NCBI RefSeq assembly: GCF_029323795.1
Contig: NZ_CP119758.1
Span: forward strand, 2,170,001-2,234,000
Length of the DNA stretch: 64,000 bases
Source: Zobellia alginiliquefaciens
Lineage (GTDB): Bacteria > Bacteroidota > Bacteroidia > Flavobacteriales > Flavobacteriaceae
Direction of reading: 5' to 3'
This document shows, piece after piece, positions 42,832 to 51,489 of this stretch. The position numbers and the translations under genes were made by a program. The first letter of the stretch is position 1. Each line of letters starts with the position of its first letter. The notes under the pieces are model-generated. The model had not been told where the DNA came from, made no database searches, and saw only the letters and a list, made by a program, of their open reading frames with translations.

Positions 42832-43794
42832 TTAAACCATGTCTTGTACAAATTTAATTGCTGATTTTTCGGAATAGTAAAGGTTTAGAGGTGCTACAAA
42901 GCCTACATGCCCACCAAAATTAGGCACTTTGAAATAAAGTTGCGGATTTTCCTCCGCCTCTGTGTATGGGTAACATTCCTCGCCCAAAAAGGAATCATTT
43001 TTAGCATTGATGATAAGAGAAGGTATTTTAATATGAGGTAAAAACGGTCTACAACTACATTGTTCGTAATAATCTATGGCATTTTTAAAACCGTGCGCCC
43101 TGCTTGTGTAGATGTCATCAAAATCTTTTAGCGTCTTAATGGCAAGAACGTCTTTTTTTGAAATTTTATTAGGGAACAATTCAACTTTACTACACAGTTT
43201 GCTCACCAAATGTTTTTTAAACCGCTTGGCATAGAGATAGTTTTTTGCGGACAATAACTCTTTAAGTGAACTATGGAGGTTGCACGGTACTGAAACCCCG
43301 ATCACAGCTTTGATTTCAGGAGGAAGTATTTTTCTTTCGCCAGCATATTTCAGGGCCATGTTCCCGCCCAAACTCACACCTTTAATATAGATTTCTGAAT
43401 ACTTCCGTTTGGTTAGAATATGCTGCACCACAGCATCCAAATCTTCTGTTGCACCGGAGTGGTACGAACGAAAAAGACGATTTGTTTCTCCGCTACACCC
43501 TCTAAAATTTACGGCGCAGGCATCAACTCCGTTCGTGTTAAAAACTTGGGCGCTTCCCGTAATATAGGGGCGCTGCGCATTTCCTTCTAGGCCATGCAAG
43601 AGAATAATTACTTTCTCGGATTTGGTCTTCGAATAGCTCCAATCCAAATCCATAAAATCACCATCCTCTAGTTCAAGACGTTCGCGTTGTTGTTCCAGGT
43701 CGTTTATCCGTCTAAAAAGACCGGAATATACGGTAGATAGGTGTCCGTTTTTGAATATGAATTTAGGGTTGTAGTCAGAAGGTAATACAGGCAT
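42832..43794 (-). CDS. YheT-family alpha/beta hydrolase
   Basis: A 320-residue alpha/beta hydrolase. The nucleophile elbow KGVSLGGNMAL gives Ser141; the oxyanion-hole segment LLHGLEGNAQRPY (66-78) and NFRGCSGE (96-103) are typical of the YheT/ABHD1 family; the acid and His would be in NAKNDSFLG and FGGHVGFV. No signal peptide. Substrate unknown; such enzymes act on esters or amides. It follows the nitronate monooxygenase gene at 72 bases, possibly co-transcribed. Confidence 0.85.
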   Translation of the reverse strand: MPVLPSDYNPKFIFKNGHLSTVYSGLFRRINDLEQQRERLELEDGDFMDLDWSYSKTKSEKVIILLHGLEGNAQRPYITGSAQVFNTNGVDACAVNFRGCSGETNRLFRSYHSGATEDLDAVVQHILTKRKYSEIYIKGVSLGGNMALKYAGERKILPPEIKAVIGVSVPCNLHSSLKELLSAKNYLYAKRFKKHLVSKLCSKVELFPNKISKKDVLAIKTLKDFDDIYTSRAHGFKNAIDYYEQCSCRPFLPHIKIPSLIINAKNDSFLGEECYPYTEAEENPQLYFKVPNFGGHVGFVAPLNLYYSEKSAIKFVQDMV

Positions 43795-43866
43795 AAAATA
43801 AAAAATGACGTTTTGGGTAGCTTTATAATTTTATAAAAGTACAGACAACGTCTTGTTCGGTCTTAT

Positions 43867-44841
43867 TTATTTTGGATATTTTTCCAAAATCATAATATGA
43901 CTTTCAATAGCTGACCTGAATTCTGTTTTCAAATTGGAAACAAGTTCCGTCACAGGAATGGAATTGTCGATTAAGGCAGAACCTTGGCCGGCAGACCAGA
44001 TGGTTTTCCATGCTTTGGCTTCGGTATCAAGCTCTTTTCCAAAGTCTATTTTAGTATCTTTCTTTAGGTCTTCCTCCGTAATTCCGGCAGCTTTTAGGCT
44101 AGCTCCAAGAAAATTAGCATGTACTCCGGAAATAGAAGCGGTATACACCACATCATTTGCTCCGGCATCAATAATCATTTTCTTGTAATCAGAGGTGGCC
44201 TTACTTTCATCGGTATTGATGAAGCGTGTACCCATATAGGCTAAATCCGCACCCATCTGCAGGGCGGAGGCAATATCGCGTCCCGTACTGATACAACCGG
44301 AAAGAATTATGGTCTTATGAAAGAATTTTTTTATTTCTGCAACTAAAGTCATTGGGTTTATAGTTCCTGCATGGCCTCCTGCACCAGCTGCAACTAGGAT
44401 TAACCCGTCTACGCCAGCTTCTTGAGCTTTTTCGGCATGACGTTTTTTTATGATGTCATGGAATACGAGCCCTCCATAACTATGAATAGCATCTACAACC
44501 ATGGAAACGGCACCTAAAGAGGTAATTACCAACGGGACTTTGTGCTTTATACAAAGTTTTACGTCCGCTTCTAGTCTTGGGTTGGTTGGGTGAACGATAA
44601 GGTTAACACCAAACGGTGCAGGTTTTTTGCCAGTTTCGTTTTCGAATTTTTCAAGTTCGGTCTTAATTTCTATGAGCCACTCTTCAAAACCTTCACTAGT
44701 ACGTTGGTTCAAAGCCGGAAACGTGCCAACGATACCATTTTTACAACATTCAATTACCAGTTTTGGCCCTGAAATCAAAAACATGGGGGCGGCAATGGCA
44801 GGTAGCGCCAAGTCGTTTATAAATGAAGGTTTTGTGCTCAT
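43867..44841 (-). CDS. Nitronate monooxygenase (2-nitropropane dioxygenase-like)
   Basis: A 324-residue FMN-dependent TIM-barrel enzyme that detoxifies nitronates. The family features PMFLISGPKLVIECCKNGIVGTFPALN at the start, LVAAGAGGHAG near 149-159 with the active-site His, and SGCISTGRDIASALQMGADLAYMGTRF near 188-215 are intact. It may alternatively be a related FMN oxidoreductase such as an enoyl reductase. It is transcribed toward the YheT gene and is divergent from the thioesterase gene. Confidence 0.85.
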   Translation of the reverse strand: MSTKPSFINDLALPAIAAPMFLISGPKLVIECCKNGIVGTFPALNQRTSEGFEEWLIEIKTELEKFENETGKKPAPFGVNLIVHPTNPRLEADVKLCIKHKVPLVITSLGAVSMVVDAIHSYGGLVFHDIIKKRHAEKAQEAGVDGLILVAAGAGGHAGTINPMTLVAEIKKFFHKTIILSGCISTGRDIASALQMGADLAYMGTRFINTDESKATSDYKKMIIDAGANDVVYTASISGVHANFLGASLKAAGITEEDLKKDTKIDFGKELDTEAKAWKTIWSAGQGSALIDNSIPVTELVSNLKTEFRSAIESHIMILEKYPK

Positions 44842-44919
44842 ATTAGGAAATGTTTAGTTGAGATTAGTATTAACTATAAATTTTTAAGGGTATAAATTAC
44901 CCTATTATCAAAACTATAG

Positions 44920-44927
44920 TATTTTTG
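44920..44927 (+). promoter_or_regulatory. Candidate -7 box TATTTTTG upstream of the thioesterase gene
   Basis: A perfect TAnnTTTG match 38 bases before the ATG; the -33 element is not clear. Confidence 0.3.
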
Positions 44928-44965
44928 TTATTCTTATGCATGCATAATATATTAATTTTTGGAAT

Positions 44966-45442
44966 ATGTACCTAAAAGAATTTGAAATACGTTGGAGCGA
45001 TGTTGATGCGAATAGACATTTGGCCAATTCTGCCTATTTAAACTTTATGAGCCACACTCGTATGAGCTTTTTATCGGAAATAGGTTTTGGACATAAAACG
45101 CTACTGGAAAAGGAAATAGGACCGGTTGTTTTTTACGAGCATATGTACTATTTCAAAGAAGCTTTTCCTGGAAGACCGGTAAAGGTTTCTATGGAAGTAA
45201 TGGGCATGAGCGAAGATGGACAATTTTTTGAGTTTCACCATAATTTTTACGATTACAAAGGGCGAAACTTTGCCCACTGTGAAATGATGGGTGCCTGGAT
45301 AGACTTAAAGGCAAGAAAACTTACAGGTTTGCCCAATGATCTTCTGGCTAAATTCAATGTTATTGAAAAACCTGAAGGCTATAGGGTATTAAGCAAAGAG
45401 GACACCAGAAAGTACGCTAGGACTCCAAAGGATCTGGTTTAG
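44966..45442 (+). CDS. Acyl-CoA thioesterase (4HBT hotdog fold)
   Basis: A 158-residue hotdog-fold thioesterase. The start EFEIRWSDVDANRHLANSAYLNFM carries the 4HBT catalytic Asp region, and the rest covers one hotdog domain with the C-terminal extension. It would hydrolyse acyl-CoA or hydroxybenzoyl-CoA-like thioesters; the substrate is unknown. The gene overlaps the convergent EamA gene by 26 bases at their ends. Confidence 0.85.
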   Translation: MYLKEFEIRWSDVDANRHLANSAYLNFMSHTRMSFLSEIGFGHKTLLEKEIGPVVFYEHMYYFKEAFPGRPVKVSMEVMGMSEDGQFFEFHHNFYDYKGRNFAHCEMMGAWIDLKARKLTGLPNDLLAKFNVIEKPEGYRVLSKEDTRKYARTPKDLV

Positions 45443-46319
45443 GCTTTTTACTGGCCAAGTACACACCTAAGAATACGAGGCAAGCCGCTACTATTTTAAG
45501 GGTGGTGAGCTTGTCCTGTCCTGTAGCAACAGCAAAAAGGATACCTATGAGCGGTTGTATGTATACAAAAGCACTTAACGTAGAAGCTTTGAGCTGTGTG
45601 AGTGCAAAGATGTTAAATAGGTAGGTGCAAAACGTCGTTCCCAAAACAACAAAAGCAATTTTCCAAAGGGCTTCAAACGGTAAGTTAAACCAGTCAATTG
45701 CAATAAGTTCTTGGTACCCAAAAGGAAGACAGATGGCTATGCCTATGGTAAATAACCATTTCATAAAAGTAAACGGATGGTATTTAGCGATTAAGGTTTT
45801 TGCTCCGATTAAATAAGAACCGTAAAAAACGGAGTTCATAAAAATCAAAAAATTCCCTAGTGGAATATTAGGAGCGTCTTGTCTTGTTTCGCTTCCGAAG
45901 AAAATAAGTCCAAGTGCTCCCAAAAGACCAATAAGTATACCCACCATTTTTTTAGGAATAATTTTTTCCTTTATCAAAACAGCCGAGAGTAAAACCACAA
46001 TTATTGGTGTAGTTGTAATCAATACCGCACTGTTTATAGGTGTGGATAGAGAAAGCCCCTTAAAGAAAACTAACATGTTCAGGCCCATACCCAAGAGTGC
46101 ACAAATGAACATTCTGGGGTAATCTTTTTTGTCTATTTTTTCTTTCGGTCCAAAAAATGAAATACTCCAAAAGAGTATGGCCGCTCCAATTACGCGTAAC
46201 ATGATAAAGCCAAAAGGCTGAACATAATTAGGCATTACACCTTTGGCAATGGTATGGTTTAGTGCATAAATAATAGTTGCTCCTAAGGCCGCTAATATGG
46301 CAAGTGTGCGCCTGCTCAA
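45417..46319 (-). CDS. EamA/DMT-superfamily permease
   Basis: A 300-residue membrane protein with ten hydrophobic segments in two EamA repeats (about 1-140 and 150-290), as in the drug/metabolite transporter superfamily. The substrate is unknown. The start is TTG (46319-46317), overlapping the ArsC-like stop as TTGA; no ATG is available upstream of the first membrane segment. The end overlaps the thioesterase gene by 26 bases, tail to tail. Confidence 0.85.
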   Translation of the reverse strand: MSRRTLAILAALGATIIYALNHTIAKGVMPNYVQPFGFIMLRVIGAAILFWSISFFGPKEKIDKKDYPRMFICALLGMGLNMLVFFKGLSLSTPINSAVLITTTPIIVVLLSAVLIKEKIIPKKMVGILIGLLGALGLIFFGSETRQDAPNIPLGNFLIFMNSVFYGSYLIGAKTLIAKYHPFTFMKWLFTIGIAICLPFGYQELIAIDWFNLPFEALWKIAFVVLGTTFCTYLFNIFALTQLKASTLSAFVYIQPLIGILFAVATGQDKLTTLKIVAACLVFLGVYLASKKPKPDPLES

Positions 46320-46669
46320 TGGTGTAGGGCTTCTTTTGCAGCTTCCACTACTTTTTTGCTATTGCCCACAAATATTTGATCATCAATTAGGATGACAGGT
46401 CGCTTGAGAAATGTATAGTGCTCTAGAATCAGATTTTTTAATTCATCTTCGGAAGGTTGGGTTTCATGTAGGCCCATCTGCCTGTATAGACGAGCGCGCT
46501 TACTAAACAGAGCTTCATAGCTTCCTGCAAGTTTTTGCATTTCTTCTACCTGCTTTTTGGTCAGTGCTTCGGTTTTAATGTCTTGAAGAACAACACCATC
46601 CAATGGTTGTAATTCTTTAAGAATACGTTTGCAAGTATCACAGGTGCTGAGGTGGTAAATCTTTTTCAT
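46316..46669 (-). CDS. ArsC/Spx-family protein
   Basis: A 117-residue thioredoxin-fold protein with the redox motif STCDTC (Cys10, Cys13) and the arsenate-reductase-like KRPVILID near 87. The CXXC and the short length fit the Spx/YffB branch rather than a true arsenate reductase. The ATG at 46669 is chosen over 46696 because the shorter start gives the normal family N-terminus MKKIYHLS. It is coupled to the EamA gene. No ars genes are nearby, so arsenic function is unlikely. Confidence 0.83.
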   Translation of the reverse strand: MKKIYHLSTCDTCKRILKELQPLDGVVLQDIKTEALTKKQVEEMQKLAGSYEALFSKRARLYRQMGLHETQPSEDELKNLILEHYTFLKRPVILIDDQIFVGNSKKVVEAAKEALHH

Positions 46670-46755
46670 TTTTCTTAACATAAAATCACTTTGCAAAGAA
46701 ACCCAATTCAGTTCAATTGTACTATTTTTAAGGTCTAGTTTAAAACAAAATAGCT

Positions 46756-47217
46756 TTGGAAAAACTTTTTGATGTCATTTTACAGAATAGAAAACGATTA
46801 TATAAAATCTTAGAAGAAACCCCAAGGGAGCAACTACTTGAGATACCAGAGAGTTTTAATAACAATATTTGGTGGAATATAGCGCATACCGTAATTACGC
46901 CTCAGGTTTTAGTGTATAAGTTTAGTCACCTTCAAATGCGTGTTTCGGAGGAGTTGGTCGAAAAATTTAAAAAAGGAACAGTGCCTGACGGGACCGCAAC
47001 CGAGGAAGAAATGATGATAGTTGCAGACTTTCTTATTTCTACTTTAGAATGGATGGTCGAAGATTACGAAGCCGCACTTTTTAAGGAATATTCAGAATAT
47101 ACCACTAGTGCCGGTGTAACGTTAAAATCTGTAGAAGATGCACTTGCGTTTACGGCATACCACGAAGGTTTACATGCAGGGGCAATTATTTCATTGCTCA
47201 AAGTTGTTGGAAAATAA
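46756..47217 (+). CDS. DinB-family protein
   Basis: A 153-residue four-helix-bundle protein of the DinB/YfiT group, putative metal-dependent enzyme or thiol transferase. Histidines suited to metal binding are in NIAHTVI (about residue 43) and YHEGLHAG (136-143). The start appears to be TTG (46756), since the frame closes 12 bases upstream and no ATG fits. It is divergent from the ArsC-like gene and convergent with a DUF3298 lipoprotein gene 3 bases away. Confidence 0.78.
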   Translation: MEKLFDVILQNRKRLYKILEETPREQLLEIPESFNNNIWWNIAHTVITPQVLVYKFSHLQMRVSEELVEKFKKGTVPDGTATEEEMMIVADFLISTLEWMVEDYEAALFKEYSEYTTSAGVTLKSVEDALAFTAYHEGLHAGAIISLLKVVGK

Positions 47218-47220
47218 GAG

Positions 47221-47961
47221 TTAAGATTTCTTTTTGACCAAATAAGGTTTAACGTCTTCAAAAGGAAGCGTTAATACAATTGGACCATCTGCGTATGACG
47301 CAACCTCATAAGGGTTGTAAAGTAATCGTATGCCCTCTTTAGTGAACCCAATATTTTCGGGGAGGTAAAAGATATCACTCTCGAACATAAAGCCTGTGCT
47401 GTTAATTGGGCCATCTTGGGGTATGTGTTCTTGGTCTCTAAATTTTTGTTCGGCAAATTTCTCAAAATCTTTTCGGTCCTTAAAAATTTCCCAGTTTTCA
47501 AGTTCTTTCCCTTTCGTTTTATCAAAGTTTAAGAAATGTTGGGAGCTATAACCATGTGCTCCTCCTGTAAAAATATAGGAGTTGAGTTCAATAGTTAGAA
47601 AGTCTGGGTCTTCATAAGAAACCTTGCCTTCTATTTTTGCTTCCCAATTTGTGGTTTCCTCAGGGTATAATTTTTTAAGTTCCCAATAACCATTGCTAAA
47701 AGATTTAACGGCTTCTTTGATGCTAGAAGTCTCAATTTCATCATCATAGTTCAAGGTTTCTATGATTTCTTCATCTATAGCCGTATTTATGGAAGTTGCT
47801 ATTTTAGAATTTTCAATCGCCTTTGGAATATTGATTTCTACGCTCGGACATTCGGAACAACGCGTCTCATCAAGGCTAAGGGTCTCAAACGTCAGTTTGT
47901 TTTCTTTTTGGCATCCGACTAAGGCTAAAAGTAAAATGATATAAGTAACTTGGGTTTTCAT
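47221..47961 (-). CDS. DUF4163/DUF3298 lipoprotein (RsiV-like)
   Basis: A 246-residue lipoprotein: signal MKTQVTYIILLLALVGC with the lipobox at 14-17, a DUF4163-like domain (40-140) and a DUF3298 domain (150-240; FTGGAHGYSSQHFLNFDKTKG). The pair occurs in the extracellular part of RsiV anti-sigma factors, where it binds lysozyme, and in free lipoproteins of Bacteroidota. No sigma factor is adjacent, so an anti-sigma role is unlikely; peptidoglycan or lysozyme binding is possible. Confidence 0.8.
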   Translation of the reverse strand: MKTQVTYIILLLALVGCQKENKLTFETLSLDETRCSECPSVEINIPKAIENSKIATSINTAIDEEIIETLNYDDEIETSSIKEAVKSFSNGYWELKKLYPEETTNWEAKIEGKVSYEDPDFLTIELNSYIFTGGAHGYSSQHFLNFDKTKGKELENWEIFKDRKDFEKFAEQKFRDQEHIPQDGPINSTGFMFESDIFYLPENIGFTKEGIRLLYNPYEVASYADGPIVLTLPFEDVKPYLVKKKS

Positions 47962-48046
47962 AGAGGAATGTCATTGGGGTAGACAAATAATACTGGATTA
48001 TCCAATATCAAATATAACGATAGATTTCTACGAATAAATATAAAAT

Positions 48047-49201
48047 ATGGGCGAAAAAACGTTAAAATTCAACAGCAAGACAATTCACGGTGGGCAAAAG
48101 CCTGATGCAGCTTATGGTGCGGTAATGCCTCCTATATATCAAACCTCTACATACGCACAGACTACACCCGGAGGGCATAAGGGGTATGAGTACTCAAGAA
48201 GTGCCAACCCTACCAGAACCGCTTTGGAGAATTCCTTGGCCAGTATAGAGAACGGTAGTTACGGTCTGGCTTTTGCTAGCGGACTTGCGGCAATGGATGC
48301 AGTAATTAAATTATTGAGTCCTGGTGATGAAGTGGTTTCAACTAATGACCTATATGGAGGAAGTTACCGCTTGTTTAAAAAGGTTTTTGAAAAGTATGGT
48401 ATCAAATTCAATTTTGTTGGCATGCAGCATGTAGATGCCATCGAATCTGCCATAAACAACAATACAAAGTTGATTTGGGTAGAGACACCTACAAATCCAA
48501 TGATGAACATTATTGATATTGAAGGGGTTGCCCAATTGGCTAAAAAGCATAAAGTGTTGCTAGCTGTAGATAATACGTTTGCTACACCTTATTTGCAAAC
48601 ACCATTAGATTTGGGTGCGGATATTGTAATGCATTCCGCTACAAAATACCTAGGCGGGCATAGCGATGTTGTTGCGGGAGCATTGATTGTAAAGGACAAG
48701 AAAATTGCGGACGAGCTGTATTTTATTCAAAATGCCAGCGGAGCTATTTTAGGGCCAACGGATAGTTTTTTGGTATTACGGGGTATTAAAACACTTCATG
48801 TACGCATGCAAAGGCATTGTGAGAACGGCGAGGCAATCGCTAAGTTTTTGGCGAAGCATGCAAAAATTGAGAAAGTATATTGGCCCGGTTTTGAAAGTCA
48901 CCCTAATCACGAAGTGGCCAAAAGTCAAATGAACGGTTTTGGAGGTATGATTTCTTTTGTGACCAAGGGAAGCAGTTATGAAGATGCCATTAAAATTGTT
49001 GAAAAATTAAAGGTATTTACGTTGGCAGAGTCCTTGGGTGGAGTTGAGAGTTTGGCTGGGCATCCGGCAAGTATGACCCATGCTAGTATTCCAAAGGAGG
49101 AAAGGGAAAAAAGTGGAGTTGTGGATGCTTTGATACGGTTAAGTGTAGGTATTGAGGATATTGAGGATCTGATAGCTGATTTGGAGCAAGCAATAAGCTA
49201 G
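48047..49201 (+). CDS. Cystathionine gamma-synthase or gamma-lyase (Cys/Met metabolism PLP enzyme)
   Basis: A 384-residue PLP enzyme of the trans-sulfuration family. Lys200 in SATKYLGGHSDVVAG binds PLP; SRSANPTRTALE (50-61) and ETPTNPMM (146-153) are typical. The sequence does not tell synthase from lyase with certainty; the SLGGVESLAGHPA region fits both. Cytoplasmic. It is a single-gene unit, 87 bases before gdhA. If synthase, it makes cystathionine from cysteine and an activated homoserine. Confidence 0.9.
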   Translation: MGEKTLKFNSKTIHGGQKPDAAYGAVMPPIYQTSTYAQTTPGGHKGYEYSRSANPTRTALENSLASIENGSYGLAFASGLAAMDAVIKLLSPGDEVVSTNDLYGGSYRLFKKVFEKYGIKFNFVGMQHVDAIESAINNNTKLIWVETPTNPMMNIIDIEGVAQLAKKHKVLLAVDNTFATPYLQTPLDLGADIVMHSATKYLGGHSDVVAGALIVKDKKIADELYFIQNASGAILGPTDSFLVLRGIKTLHVRMQRHCENGEAIAKFLAKHAKIEKVYWPGFESHPNHEVAKSQMNGFGGMISFVTKGSSYEDAIKIVEKLKVFTLAESLGGVESLAGHPASMTHASIPKEEREKSGVVDALIRLSVGIEDIEDLIADLEQAIS

Positions 49202-49245
49202 TTTAGTGTATTTTTAGAAAAAGAGCTGTTTAGTTATATAAATAA

Positions 49246-50631
<1,386 letters not shown>

Positions 50632-50655
50632 AAAATTTTATTATTGAAAATACCG

Positions 50656-50690
50656 AAGACCTGGAGCTTATTGAGCTTCAGGTCTTTTTT
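50656..50690 (+). terminator. Terminator of gdhA
   Basis: A 13-bp stem (50656-50668 with 50674-50686, one G-U pair), a 5-base loop, then a T run. Confidence 0.75.
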
Positions 50691-50739
50691 GTATTTGTAG
50701 ATCTTTATTTCCCATCAACCACCTTTTCCTATTTAAAGC

Positions 50740-50747
50740 TATCTTTG
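50740..50747 (+). promoter_or_regulatory. Candidate -7 box TATCTTTG upstream of recO
   Basis: A perfect TAnnTTTG match 21 bases before the recO ATG; no clear TTG partner. Confidence 0.35.
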
Positions 50748-50768
50748 TTGTAAAGTCCAACCTTAAAC

Positions 50769-51488
50769 ATGCAGGTAACTACCAAAGCCATAGTTCTTAC
50801 ATCACTCAAATATGGCGATACAAGTTTAATAGTAAAAGCCTTTACTGAATCTGAAGGTGTTAAATCATATTTGTTAAGGGGTGTTCTGGCCTCTAAAAAG
50901 GGGAAGTTAAAAACGGCCTACTTTCAACCATTGACCCAGTTAGAAATAGTTGCCAATCATAAGAATAAAGGGGCTTTGGAAAGTATAAAAGAGGCGAAAA
51001 TAAACTATCCATATCAGGCCTTGCATTCCGATATTTCAAAAAATGCCATGACTTTGTTTCTTGCCGAGATGTTAGCAAATAGCATCCATGAAGAGGAAGC
51101 CAATACGGCGCTTTTTGAGTTTATAGAAGCTTCGTTACAATGGCTTGATGCTCAAAATGAAATATCTAATTTCCACATCTATTTTTTAATACGACTCACG
51201 CGCTATTTGGGTTTTTATCCTGATACCAATGAGATGGAATCCAGTAGTTTTGACCTGCAGGAAGGGGAGTTTACAAATACACCGTCTCTGAATCCTATTC
51301 TAATAGGAGATAATCTTGATTACTTTAAAACCTTCTTGGGCATAAATTTTGATGAGATACATCATATCAAAATGAATAAAAGCAACCGTCAAGAACTTTT
51401 GCAATCGTTAGTATTGTTCTATGAGTTGCATTTACAGGGATTTAGAAAACCAAAATCCTTGGCTATCTTAAACGAAGTATTTAGTTAG
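50769..51488 (+). CDS. recO: DNA repair protein RecO
   Basis: A 239-residue RecO, which helps RecA load onto SSB-coated single strands in the RecFOR pathway. The OB-fold N-terminus MQVTTKAIVLTSLKYGDTSLIVKAF and LLRGVLASKKGKLKTAYFQPLTQLEI are clear; the C-terminal helical part lacks the four zinc-binding cysteines found in some RecO proteins, as in other Bacteroidota. A TonB-dependent receptor gene follows one base after its stop. Confidence 0.88.
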   Translation: MQVTTKAIVLTSLKYGDTSLIVKAFTESEGVKSYLLRGVLASKKGKLKTAYFQPLTQLEIVANHKNKGALESIKEAKINYPYQALHSDISKNAMTLFLAEMLANSIHEEEANTALFEFIEASLQWLDAQNEISNFHIYFLIRLTRYLGFYPDTNEMESSSFDLQEGEFTNTPSLNPILIGDNLDYFKTFLGINFDEIHHIKMNKSNRQELLQSLVLFYELHLQGFRKPKSLAILNEVFS

Positions 51489-51489
51489 T

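Noticed and set aside
46316-46669. Arsenate reductase function for the ArsC-like protein
   Set aside because: The CXXC type, short length and absence of ars genes fit the Spx/YffB branch better.
47221-47961. Anti-sigma factor role for the DUF3298 lipoprotein
   Set aside because: There is no N-terminal cytoplasmic anti-sigma part, it is a lipoprotein, and no sigma factor gene is adjacent.
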